NCBI GenBank assembly: GCA_001636815.1
Contig: AZHD01000002.1
Span: 1,060,579-1,124,578, forward strand
Length of the DNA stretch: 64,000 bases
Reading direction: 5' to 3'
DNA from: Niveomyces insectorum RCEF 264
Lineage: Eukaryota; Ascomycota; Sordariomycetes; Hypocreales; Cordycipitaceae
Shown: positions 22,601-32,906 of the stretch, in pieces
Layout: each line of letters opens with the position of its first letter
How positions within the stretch are numbered: position 1 is the stretch's first letter
The notes under the pieces: model-generated
Database searches by the model: none
What the model was told of the DNA's origin: nothing
The model's input: only the letters and a program-made list of their open reading frames with translations
Position numbers and translations under genes: made by a program

Positions 22601-23667
22601 TCCTGGTCCACCTCCTTCATAGACAGGCCGATCCGGCTGCCTTCGATTTTGACCACCTTCACCTTCACAGGCTGGCCCGTCGAAACCACATCGGACGGGT
22701 GCTCCACGCGCTGGCCCTCGACCAAGGCGGACACGTGCACGAGGCCGTCGACCTTGCCCTGCACGCCGTGGAGGTTGACAAACACACCGAAATCCTTCAC
22801 GCCCGTGACGTGGCCGTCGTACACTTTGTGCAGCTCTGGGGTGGCGTCTAAATTCGCGTTGTCGCCGTCGACATCGCCATAGCCGCGCTCGTCGTAGCCG
22901 TTCCGCCTTCGTCTGCCATCCCGACCGTCAACACCATCGCGGCCATTTCCGCGCCTTCTCTTTCCATTGCTGTTCCTGCTGTCACCACCGTACGCGTAGT
23001 CGTCTCTATGCTTGTCGTAGCCAAGTCCATCGGCATCGTCCTCGTCGTGGTCGTAGCGCCGCCCCTTCCGCCGCCCTCGGGAGCGCGAGCGTGACCGCGA
23101 TGGAGACGGCGAATAGCGCGCCGCAGACCGCGACCGTGAGCGGTACCGCGACTTCCGATCCCGCCGGCCGTCCTCGCGGGGACTCAAACTGCTTCGTCGT
23201 TTTTGTGGCGGAGGTGGTGGCGGGGATAAGGGTGCCGCCGGCCGCGTTGCGGCTTTGTCTTTCTTGACCTTGCTCTCCAGGCCCTCAAGCAGCGCCAGCG
23301 TGTCGTCGATCGCGTCGGCCTCGTACTCCACCTGCTTGTCTGGCAAAGCAAGGCCCTTGAAAATGTGGTCCGACCGTGGCAGCTTGTCGCTGTCGTTCTT
23401 GTTGTTGTGGATGTTCTGCCGTGCTTTTGCCTTCATCTGCGGGTGCATCGTGCAGACAAGGCGGTCGATGCTCTCGACGAGACTGGGCGGGAAGTCGACA
23501 TTGAGATCAACCAGCCGCTTCTTAAACGCGCCAAAATCGTCGCTCTCGAGGCGCTGCGCAATGATGAACTCGGCGACGTCCTTGTTGTCGAGGCCGACGT
23601 GGTTCTCCAGCTCGGAGGCGACCTTGGCCACGAGGGACAGCACCTCGAGCGACTCAAGGTCCTCCAT
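19672..23667 (-). CDS. PRP22: PRP22/DHX8, DEAH-box splicing helicase
   Basis: ATP-dependent RNA helicase that releases mature mRNA from the spliceosome. Exons 21489-23667, 21295-21422, 21070-21229 and 19672-21002 join in frame to 1,265 residues. Domain order is diagnostic: an N-terminal helical region, an Arg/Ser-rich segment (about 155-205), an S1 RNA-binding domain (about 282-350, GVKDFGVFVNLHGVQGKVDGLVH), then the helicase core. The core has GETGSGKTTQ (about 621), the DEAH box (about 719), SATLDAEKF, the LTGQEEIDT motif and QRAGRAGRTGPG. C-terminal HA2 and OB-fold domains follow. The S1 domain separates it from PRP2, PRP16 and PRP43. The first ATG gives the conserved MEDLESLEVLSLV-type start. 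The Gly-rich last residues are likely disordered. Confidence 0.96.
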
Positions 23668-24364
23668 GATGGGTAGTCGCTTCGCAGAAGCGGGTTTGAA
23701 CGAAGGCGGTTGTGCTTCTCGGCAATTTTCTGTAGGCGAGTTATCAAAAGGTGCAATATCGGGGAACGTGGCGAAACGGTGTCGAAAGAAGAAACAAAAA
23801 GATTATGGCGATAAAAGTTGATAACGGCAGGATGAGTTTAGCGTCGTTCTATACTACTGCTGGCTTTTGCCCCCGCGAATACAGTTTGCTAGCTGCCTGG
23901 AAAATAGTTTGAGCGCACGCCGGCAGTTGCCGCTACAGGCAATCGCGCAGGGCACCAGGCTGCGGCTTCCTTCTGTGGGCGCTTTTCACTTTCTGTCTCG
24001 TTTGGGCAACTACGAAATGATTTGGTTGGAACCTTCTAAATTCGTAATGTCGTTGTATTTGCCTTTTGCTTGATGTTGAAAACATTTTCCTCTAATCCCG
24101 CACAGAACGAAACCCCCTCCTAGATGATAGTGATGCAGCCATAGCCTAATGCTTCCCGCTTGTAAGAAAGAAACGTCCCGTTTCTTTCGTAGCCCCAAGA
24201 TAACTCGTGAACGACGCCTATATAAGAAAACAACTCGTTGCTAAATCGACGCTTTTACGTTTTTTTAAAAAAGGAAAAAAAGATGAGAAAAATGAAAAAA
24301 AGAAAAAAGAATGGAAAAAAGGGAAAAAATAAAGGAAAACCAGTTTCCGTTTAGCTGTCTGCTT
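23668..24364. other. Intergenic region between the multikinase gene and PRP22
   Basis: A 697-base gap with the PRP22 upstream region and the multikinase 3' flank. A long A/G-rich tract spans about 24260-24345. No gene seen. Confidence 0.7.
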
Positions 24365-25863
24365 TTATTTGGAAAGCTCATCAAATATGCGTATCAAACT
24401 CCGCACGCCGACAAGAGTGTTCTCGTCCGGTTGCTCTTCCTCGGGGACAAACTTTGCGTGGGCAAAATCAATCAGCCGGAGGCCGTAGATGTGAGGTAGA
24501 TCGAGCTCATCGTCGTCGTCGTCGTCGTCGTCGACCTCATCGATGTCGTCGTACACAATGTGCGGCTGGGGCCCCATTTCAAACTCCTCGTCAAGTGCAA
24601 TGCCACTATCTGTGCGGCTCGACGACCGATCGATGCCCACTTTGCTCAAAGGCTCCCGCCGTGACCGCGCCGACCGCGCCGCGGTTGGGGTCGTTGTCGG
24701 TATCGCGGCAAACGTGCCTGGGGTTTCATGGCCGTTTCCGTTTGAATTCGTGACTGTGACTGTGTTTGCATCGCGTGCATTCGCCTCGCTCGCGGTGGTG
24801 CTGGTGCCGGTACGGGTGCTGGCCGATGCGCTCGCCGACGCTTCTTTGACGGCCTCGCGCAGCGCCTCGCCGTCACCCTCAAAGACGAACAGCAGCGACG
24901 CCGAGTACATGCGGGTGCGCTCCTTCTCTAGGACGTCGCGCACGCGCTCAAGGTCGGTCTTGAAGGCCAGCGCGACGGCGCGGCCGTGGTCCTCGTCGAC
25001 GCCGGCGGTGGCGTTGAAAATGAAGCGACGGAACGCGTCCACGACGTTGTCGTTGTTGACCTGGTACCGCCCAAAGTCCTTGTCGTAAAACTTGTAGCCG
25101 GTGTCGTCCAGCTCCGCGGCCGCATCGGACCCTCGGTAGACGCGCATACCGGCGATGCGGAAACCCAGTTTGTCGTGCGTCGTCTGGGCGCGCACCTCGT
25201 CCATGCGGATGCGTTTCTGACGCGGCGCATCGTCGGCCCACAACCGCTGGCCCAGCTTGACGTCCAGCACGTTGGGCTTCTTGTAGCCGTAGGTGGCGTT
25301 CTCCAGAACGATGGCGTGGTTGGTCACAATGCTTTGGCTGCCACGGGGGATCCATACTTCGTTATCAGCGACCAGCGCCGCCGGTGCAGCCGCTGCCGGC
25401 ACAAGCGCTGGCATGAGCGCTGGCATCGCGGCGACCGACACGGCGCCTTGCAACCCCAGGCTGGCCGCATGCGGATGGCCGAGTTCGGCTAAGGCCTCTT
25501 TGACTTCGGCGGGAATGGCATCAGCGACGGCTGGCAGCTGCTCGGTGATGTCGCGCACGTTCGTGGCATCGTTGAGTGCCAACGTGCCCATGAAGAGCGG
25601 CATCAAGTCGGCAAATTCGGGGTGATTGGCGCGTGCCGCCTCGTAAAAGTCGATCTCGGACTGGGTGCACGGCTTAATGAAGAGGATGCCCTCCGGATCA
25701 CATAATGTACCGGCACTGTGCGGAGTCAGCAAAGGGCGGAAAAAAACAAAAAAGAAATGTATATAGTCACGAAAGAGAATAAGGCAAAAAGAACATACTG
25801 TCCGGCAACAGCGTCCTTGAATTCGACGAGCTCGTCTCGCTTGGGAAGCTCTCTTTGGAGCAT
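24365..25863 (-). CDS. ARG82: Inositol polyphosphate multikinase (Arg82/Ipk2 family)
   Basis: Phosphorylates inositol tris- and tetrakisphosphates, mainly in the nucleus. Exons 25799-25863 and 24365-25715 give 471 residues. The family signature PxxxDxKxG reads PNVLDVKLG, with the catalytic-region Lys near residue 175. It is followed by an SDAAAELDDTGYKFYDKDFGR-type region, a SLLFVFEGDGE strand, and the late LIDFAHAKF metal-binding motif. An Asp-rich stretch precedes the last motif, as in yeast Arg82. A Ser/Thr/Ala-rich insert lies between the two. Start is the ATG at 25863, giving the conserved VAGHAGTL right after the intron. Yeast Arg82 also acts in arginine-gene control, but nothing here shows that role. 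Confidence 0.92.
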
Positions 25864-27940
25864 GATGTTGGCGCTGTGTTTGCCTCTCTCTCTCTTTCTC
25901 GAACAGGGAAATGCGCTGCAGGCCGGCTGCTCTCCTCGCAAATGTGTTAAGCGTAGTAGCGTCCAAAAGGTGTCCAAAGACGGCGACAACTAGACACCGC
26001 GATGATTTGGGGACAACAATGGATGCTTGTGCGGTTCGACGAAGTAGGGAGAGTCGATCGACCAAAGAGGTGCAAGAGACATGAGGCAAGCAAATCTTGG
26101 CGAGAAACGTATCGAGCCAGGCTGAGACAAAGACCAAAAACAGGGCAGAAAAGAGAGGAAAGCGACCGTGCTCTGGGAACACAAGAACCCAAAGGGAAGA
26201 AGAGGTTGTGATCAGAAGAGAACGAGCCAAATGACAGACACAATGACGAGTTATATGCGAAACGGCGTCGTTTCTGTCCTGCCCGTAAAACAAAGACGGA
26301 AAACGTTGATTCGTGAGTTGGATCCTTCGTATGTCGTCGGTTTTTGTCGTCTTGTCCGTCGTCACTGTCGCGGGTCGTTTGTTGTGGTCTTATGCAAGTC
26401 TTCCCGAAATCGATATGCACGTTTTAGCTTTTTGGCATCGCCCGCCGCCCAGCCTGCCCATGACTGACGTTTCCGCGCCACGCTAGTGTACCACCCATTC
26501 TCCCTCGTCCAACGACGATCACAGTTGCGTCGTATTATGGCGGGCGCAGCGTTCCCTTCCAGACGGTCCGGCCAATCAGACGCCGTCAAACCGTGTTCCC
26601 GCCGAGCGCCTGCAGCTGATGATGGGAAAGTAAGGAAAACCAATTTTCTTTGCTTTCTTTTCGGCGGGCGCCCTCGTATGCCAGTTTCGCTTCGCCACCC
26701 CTGAACGGGTGCGCCTAACCAGGCAAATTCCCGCAAATTGCTGGTTTTCAGATGGGTTCTGATGTTCCCCCCCGTTCCTGGCCAACCAGCGAGGCTGGCG
26801 CAGCACCAACGATCGTGTGCCCTGCAGCTGCGTGGTTTTTTTTCCCTTCCTTTGTTTTTTCCTTCTTTTTTTTTCTCGCCCTCTCTTCTCCATCCGCCAC
26901 CGCATGCGTAGGCCGGTTCGAGCGGGAGAGTGAACTTGGAACGTCCCGTATTTGTCCTGCTCTTCGTCTTGTGTTTTTTTTTTGCCTTCCGTGAGGATTC
27001 CAGTGCAAGGCCAGGGGAACGAGTGTCGCTGATCATGCAACCAGCCGCAAGCGGCAACGCTGTCGCTGGGTCTGAAGACTGGCCTCTTGCACTGGTTGCG
27101 GAACCGTACCACGGACGGCTTGTGCTTGTGCTGTCTTGACGCCCGACGCGGTTGTGCAGCTGCTGCTGCCGTTGCCGGCAAGCTGCTCCTCTGTTGCACG
27201 TTTCGTGGTACTACGCCGTGGAGCCAGTGCGGCGAGAAACAGCAGGGAAGCAAATCATTTTGCGTTTGCACGTGTCCCAGGATGTTTCTGGTCGTCAGCA
27301 AAACTGGATCGAGTGAAGATCAAGTGAACGAGAACTGAAAAAAAAAGAAGAAAAAAAGAAAAAAAAGAAACCACCTCACGATCTGACTTCTCACTCAGTC
27401 TAAAGACCCGGGCCACTCCACAAGAACTCTTGTTGATGTTTTTTCTGGTTCTTCGCTAAATTAGATACGGGACAATATGATTTGTTTGCGTTTGCTTTCC
27501 GATTGATACTTGACAATGCTCGTCGTTGCGTTTGCGTTTGCGTTTGCAATGGTTTGGTTTACGATGAGTACTCAGTTACCTGGCAAGTGACGCTCCTTCC
27601 CTTGTGAACAATGATTCTCTCTCCTGCATCGTGCCTGCCTATTCTAGCGACGTGACTGTTCCTTTGTCATACGTATGCGCGTAAGTCACCGATTTTTATC
27701 AAAGCAGTGCTCCTATACTCTCTCACTTTTTGCTTCATTTTTGCCTTCGCCTTCTGGTACGCCAACCAAACGCATCTGCTTCCTTGCACCACCCAGCCAC
27801 ATTGCCCTCACAAACGAGCAGACCACATTTGTGTTGTACCAACTTGTCCACTCACGTAAAGTTGTCTGCCTCGTTTACGCCCTCCTCGTTTACTCCTCCT
27901 GGTTCTGTCTGCCCGTCTTCAGAAGTCAATCGGGGAGACC
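25864..27940. other. Shared upstream region of the multikinase gene and ARB1
   Basis: About 2.1 kb head-to-head. It has a pyrimidine tract (about 26830-26890), a purine tract (about 27338-27370) and a short GCGTTT repeat (27528-27545). Overlapping minus-strand ORFs of 231 and 241 codons between 26362 and 27301 are Lys/Arg-rich products of the pyrimidine tract. They show no recognisable domain, so I do not call them. Confidence 0.6.
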
Positions 27941-29748
27941 ATGCCTGCCGTGGTTGAATCAGCGGCTCCCAGCGAGGCCGGAAGTGCTGCGCCGCCGCCT
28001 CCGCCGCCGAATGGCGACGTACAGATCCAAACGGGCGGGATCTCCAAAAAGAAAAAGAAATCCAAAGGCACGACAGCCCGCGGTCCGACGGCATTGCCCA
28101 GATCCAGGGGCACCGGCTTCGAAGGTGTGTGCTTCCTCCAGGCAATGGATGGATGACGAGAATTGGACCCATCGAGGCAATGCTCGCGTTTACTGACGAG
28201 AGCATGAAAAAAATGGCTGCAGAATACTATGCCGATCCACCGCTTACGCCAGCGGAGCACGAAGAGGAGATGGGCCTCTACAGTCCGTATGTGTTTTTAT
28301 ACTGCTCGTCTCAGTATTCTCTGCCATACAAGCACACAAAATACTAACACAATGTGTGGCGTTGTGCAGGATGCTGTCGTTTGACGAGTGGGTTTGCAAA
28401 CCTGCCCGTGACTGGTACCGGTTGTCTTTTGCTTGACCGCCTGTGTTGACTGGTGTTTGTACCGTATTACAGACGCATCGAGACGTGCATTCAGCGGTTC
28501 CGTGCTCGCCGCCGCCTCGACAACGAACGCTCGCACTTGTTCAGCCGCTACCTCACGGTAGGCGGCGTCAACTGCGAGCCCCGCCAGTTCAACGGCACCG
28601 CCGGCCTCTACGATACCGAAGGGTTCACCAAAGACGAGCTGCGCGCGATGGCCGCCAACGACGTGGTTGCCCGGGCCGGCAGCAAGTACTCCAAATACTA
28701 TGCAACGGACAATGCGGATCTGTGGGCCATTGACTTTGCTGGTGTCGCGTCTGGGTTCTTGTGCGTTTTCCTTTTCCGGTTTTGTTCGTTGAGACGTTAT
28801 TCTGTGCCTGGGCCTCGTGACACTAACGTAGCCGCGATCGATGGGAAAACCACCAGCTCCGTGTCCCTGCGTGCCATTGCCAGCGGCAGTGAGAAGCAGC
28901 TGACGCTGGGCGTCGACGTGGTGGACAATTTTCTCCGCTACGTGCAGATCCACGACGTCTGCCCCGAATACCGCGACGACGTCAACGCGGCCCGGGTCGT
29001 CTGCGCCAAGGCGCTCACGGAGCTGCCGAACTGCCGGACCGCGCTCACCGCCATGCCGGGCCAGTTCAACCTGGCGTGCGTCCGGCTTTTCTACCGTGAG
29101 CCGGCGCACAAGGCTTTCAACGACGGCCTCGACCCACTGAACGAGGCGCCCGCTTACGACGAGGCGGCCGAGGTGTTCCGGACCATCGTCGCTCTGCAGA
29201 AGGGAATCGTGGGCGAACAAGGCGCGGCCATGGCGGCCCAGGATCTCGCCGGCATCCGCATTGTGAGCACGAAGGAGGTGGACCTGGAGGTCACCAGCCT
29301 GGCGAAGGCAAAGGAGGACGTCGCCGAGCGGTACGCCGAGCTGGCGCGGGCCGCCGCCGCGGCGACGGGCCGTGCTCTTGTGCTGCGACCGACCAGCGTC
29401 GTCGTCGCCAAGCACTACAGCATCGAAGAGGGCTACGCAAACCAGCCGCACCCGACGGCCGCGGAATTGGCGGCCCGCGGTGGGGAAGCCCTTCTGTTCG
29501 ACGACGCGCTGGTGGCCCTGCTGTGTGTCGGCACCAAGCTGCGGGTCGTGGTGCACGAACTGAGCTGCGGATTTAGTTTTGTGTCGTCGGTGAAAGACGT
29601 GCTGCCGTCGTTCTACACGTTCTTGCCCCAGGAGCTGATGCTGGACTGGAAGGAGCCGCGGGACAACGAGCGCGAGGCGCCGTCCGTGCAGAACCCGGAC
29701 GCCGAAGACCAGGCGGTGCAGAACATGCTGGACGCCGAGAAAGACTGA
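27941..29748 (+). CDS. ARB1: Arb1, Argonaute siRNA chaperone complex subunit
   Basis: Homologue of fission-yeast Arb1, which with Arb2 holds Argonaute with duplex siRNA and is needed for RNAi-directed heterochromatin. Exons 27941-28124, 28223-28286, 28370-28387, 28473-28760 and 28857-29748 join in frame to 481 residues. A Lys-rich segment (SKKKKKSKG) precedes the hallmark GFEEYYADPPLTPAEHEEE. Then come RIETCIQRFRARRRLD, HLFSRYLTVGG and the DVCPEYRDDVNAAR core. The third exon is only 18 bases. For the last intron I took the acceptor at 28855-28856; the nearer TAG at 28831 would break the frame. Recognition rests on family motifs recalled from fungal Arb1 proteins. It is tail-to-tail with the Sna3-like gene. 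Confidence 0.87.
28370..28387 (+). other. ARB1: 18-base micro-exon of ARB1
   Basis: Encodes MLSFDE (with shared codons), flanked by TGTGCAG and GTGGGT splice signals. Removing or moving it breaks the frame between the LYSP and RIETC segments. Confidence 0.75.
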
Positions 29749-31641
29749 CGGGGGAATCAAAGGTCGTGACGGAGCGGTTTTCGGGGGAGCCGTTGATGGC
29801 CGACGCGAAGACAAGGTAGCGTCTTCATGATTTGCCGCGATAGTAGGAAGCCTTTTTTCAAATAAAGAACGTTAGGCAGGAGAGCCGAATGACCAGATAC
29901 CTTCCGCAAATTTATTCGTGATTCTCTTTTTGCTTGTGACGCTCTTTCATTGACCACCAAGTCACCTTCATTTATGCATGGGCAATGAAGCCAAAAAGGC
30001 CACATAAATAGACGAGACTCGTTTCTGCTATGGGGCACATTGCTACGTTATTTCTAGTTGTCTTTGAGCGGCTGCTGTAGCCTTAAAAAGCGAATCATAA
30101 GCACTTATAACTAGGAGGAGAATTCCCGCCCCATAAGGCCGCCTATTCCCTGATAAGGCCCAATAATGTTAGTCCTTTTTGCAACGCAATTCAAGTTTCA
30201 CAGCCTTGCCCGTAACCTCCTTTCTCTAACTTCCCATCTTGCGATTCCGCGAGGCTGGCGCCATGTTGGGCCTGTTCAGACCTCGCGATCTTCTTGCTGG
30301 CGCATCCACCAACCCACGAGAAGCTCCTTGCCGCCCACTACCCAGCGATGCGCCCCTTGGACTTGCGGCCGCATACGGGAGCCCGACAGCGACGAGTATT
30401 GTATGTGTTGTGGAATAGATACGTCTGCTTTGCGTTTTGTGCTGTATTATTTACCTGCAATTCAGTATATTGATGTGATAAAAAGCACAGCGAATTATAT
30501 GAGTATGTTTGTCTTGCCTAGGAATGATCCAACAGTCTACCGGATAGTTTGTATCGTCTTTGATTGCTGTGACGAACTGGCACGAAACCGTAACAAGAGC
30601 AGATATTCTTCGTCAAGGCAAAATAGTTGCGGGCACTTGTACTTGTGGGAATAGCTACATATACTGTGCACACAAGACCATGAGCGCCCACGGTCGTATG
30701 GCCTTATCCTGCTCTGATCCAATATAAAACGCCAGCTTATTGGGAGGAAACACGTAGGGGCCAGTTTTGCGTCGTCGTCCTGGTCCAAGCCCGTCAAAAC
30801 ATTGTCAAAGTTCGAGTTAACTGGTAGCATCGTCTAGGATCCACGCGTGGCAGATGATGTTGCTGATGGATGGATACTCTCGATCCCACGTCCTATCCGA
30901 GCCTGTTTTCAGATATGTTTCTTTTGCAGCGTTTCTTGACTCTGCGGTGAGCCCACCGTCGTAGCCATGGCAGAGGTTTTTCTGCTTACGAGGGTTCAGA
31001 AAGACACATAGAGAGTAGGACGGAGCGTTGCTCTATGCATGCAGGCTGCAGTATTATCTTGAGTAACATCGTGGACGTTGGAATACATAGCTTACGCCTA
31101 TGTAGTCATACTTCCCTTGTTCGAATACAGTAGAACAAAGTATATTCTGGTCAAGAAAACGCTCTGTGCAGGCTACCTGAGAACAACAACAAAGACGCAT
31201 CAACAAAACGGCTTTCAAAACGTAATCCGTGCATCCAAGAGAAAAATGATTGCATTAAGCAGCAGCTGTACTGTTTCTCTGTGCCATGGTTGAGATCCTG
31301 TCAACACCAAGAAAACGGAAGCAGCCGCAAACAAACGAAGAGATGCTGAAAAGCCCAAAACAAACCCGTACGCAGAAGAAGTACACCAAAAGGAGAACTG
31401 AATATCAGATAAATTTCAAAGCAAAGCAGCTGTATGAGCACAAGGGAAAGCGACCACGCCTTTCCTTCCCTTGAAAATGAGAATAGGGTGAGTGACACCT
31501 TCGGGCCAATTCAAGAAGGCATTTCGTCACCACAGGCGCAAAAGCGCGGGTTCGAGATCAAAAGGTGAGCGGTGAGTGAGTGTCCGCATACTCTGGTAGA
31601 TCAGGGCAAGCCTGCCGGCCAACACCAAAGGACCTTGCTCC
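29749..31641. other. Long tail-to-tail gap between ARB1 and the Sna3-like gene
   Basis: About 1.9 kb, AT-richer than the genes. A more GC-rich patch at about 30240-30400 stays open in two plus frames but matches nothing I recognise. A sequence near 31540-31560 resembles a tRNA T arm but has no matching cloverleaf. I see no supported gene. Confidence 0.6.
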
Positions 31642-32367
31642 TCAGTCGTCGCTCTGAATCTTGTTGTCGCCGGCCACGACCTGAGCGTAACTGGGTGGCG
31701 GAGCGTCGCTGCGTCCCTCGCCACCGTTATCGTTGCGGGCACCGGCACCAGCGTTTGCAGACGAGGCCCCTTCAGCTGGAGAAGCAGCAGCCGCGGACGG
31801 TGCCGCTGCCGGCGACGGCGCAGTGTTGTTGGTCGTGCCGTAGCTGCGGTGGTTATGCGACCCGTGCGTAGAGGCCGCCGGCCGCTGCCGGCGGCTGCGG
31901 CCCATGGCCTGGTGAACGACAACGTATGTGACGGGTCCACCACCCTCGGCGTCCTGGTCGAGGACCTCGTACTCGTAGATGGGCTCAGGGTACTTGGCGA
32001 TGATGTACCAGGCGTGAATGAGGCCGGGAAGCTATGAGAAGAGATGAGAGTTAGTTCTGACGAATAGCGAGAAATAAGAAAGGAAAAGAAAGAAAGAAAG
32101 CATATCGCAAAGAGGGGAACGTACAAAGCCGAGAACGCAGAGGAGGATGTTGATGATTGAATCGGCGGAGCATATACCGCGCTTGACCCAGACTGCATCC
32201 CGTTAGCCATGAATCCAATTCTCAACCATCGGATACACACTCTTTAATCGCTTCCAACTGCCAACCTGTCCATCACCCTCACAGAGCATGCCAAAAAATC
32301 AAAACTGACCTGGTAGAGGCGGGAAGAGAAGGGCCAAGAGGCCGAGGAAGATGTCGACGGAGCACAT
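31642..32367 (-). CDS. Sna3/PMP3-type membrane proteolipid with a PPxY motif
   Basis: Small membrane protein of the PMP3/UPF0057 family. Exons 32310-32367, 32125-32192 and 31642-32031 give 171 residues. Two hydrophobic segments (about residues 3-20 and 30-52) flank the family motif VWVKRGICSADSIINILL, and a conserved HAWYIIAKYPEP follows. A long polar Ala/Ser/Asn-rich cytosolic tail ends with PPPSYAQVV (about 153-161), a PPxY motif of the kind bound by WW domains of Rsp5/Nedd4 ubiquitin ligases. Yeast Sna3 has the same layout and uses its PPxY for sorting to the vacuole. By analogy this protein may act in the multivesicular-body pathway; that is inference. Confidence 0.88.
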
Positions 32368-32905
32368 CGTGATGGGATGCCTGTACTCGATAAAAAACGC
32401 GTAGAATTGAAAGTGTGAATGTCTTCGTATGACAATGACTGGTGACTGAATGAAAAAAAAAGTAGAAAAAAGGGTTTGCCTCGTTTGGGGCGTAAACCCT
32501 CGTGGATATCGCAATGTCTAGGCAGGCAACGAATCCGTCAAAAGCGGCGTGACGGACCATACGACGTAGGCCCGTAGCGCGCCCCTCTCATTCGTCATTG
32601 TGCCTACGGGCTGCGGCACATGCCAAAAACCGGGGGAAGAGGGGCAGGCCAATTAATTACTGTTGGCACGTTGTACGTAAGCCAAATTGGTTACCTAATC
32701 ACACGCTTACCGAATTGGGTGTAATGGGCAGGACCAGCTTCAGCTTCTGCGCGAGCCACACATAGAGGCGCTTCTAGCGAGCAGCAGCCAATAAAGTGTG
32801 CTCTCAACGGCGAAGCTGTCTACGAGCTCCTCGGAACGCACACAAATTGGTTGCGCTGCTCTTCTCGCCGACAAAGGCTGCTCCCATGCCGCACGTTCAC
32901 CCATA
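32368..32905. other. Shared upstream region of the Sna3-like gene and CLP1
   Basis: A 538-base head-to-head region. It contains an AT-rich stretch and, directly before CLP1, a seven-codon upstream ORF. No other gene seen. Confidence 0.7.
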
Positions 32906-32906
32906 A
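32886..32906 (+). promoter_or_regulatory. Upstream mini-ORF overlapping the CLP1 start
   Basis: ATG at 32886 opens six codons and a TAA whose last A is the first base of the CLP1 ATG (TAATG). If it lies in the mRNA leader, ribosomes would stop exactly on the main start codon, a geometry compatible with reinitiation control. Transcription of this stretch is assumed, not shown. Confidence 0.55.

Noticed and set aside
26362..27301. Two overlapping minus-strand ORFs upstream of ARB1
   Set aside because: The Lys/Arg/Glu-rich parts come from a pyrimidine tract; no domain is recognisable, and both overlap without splice support.
31535..31570. Possible tRNA T arm (GGTTCGAGAT)
   Set aside because: The flanking sequence does not give an acceptor, D or anticodon stem; the loop motif alone is common by chance.
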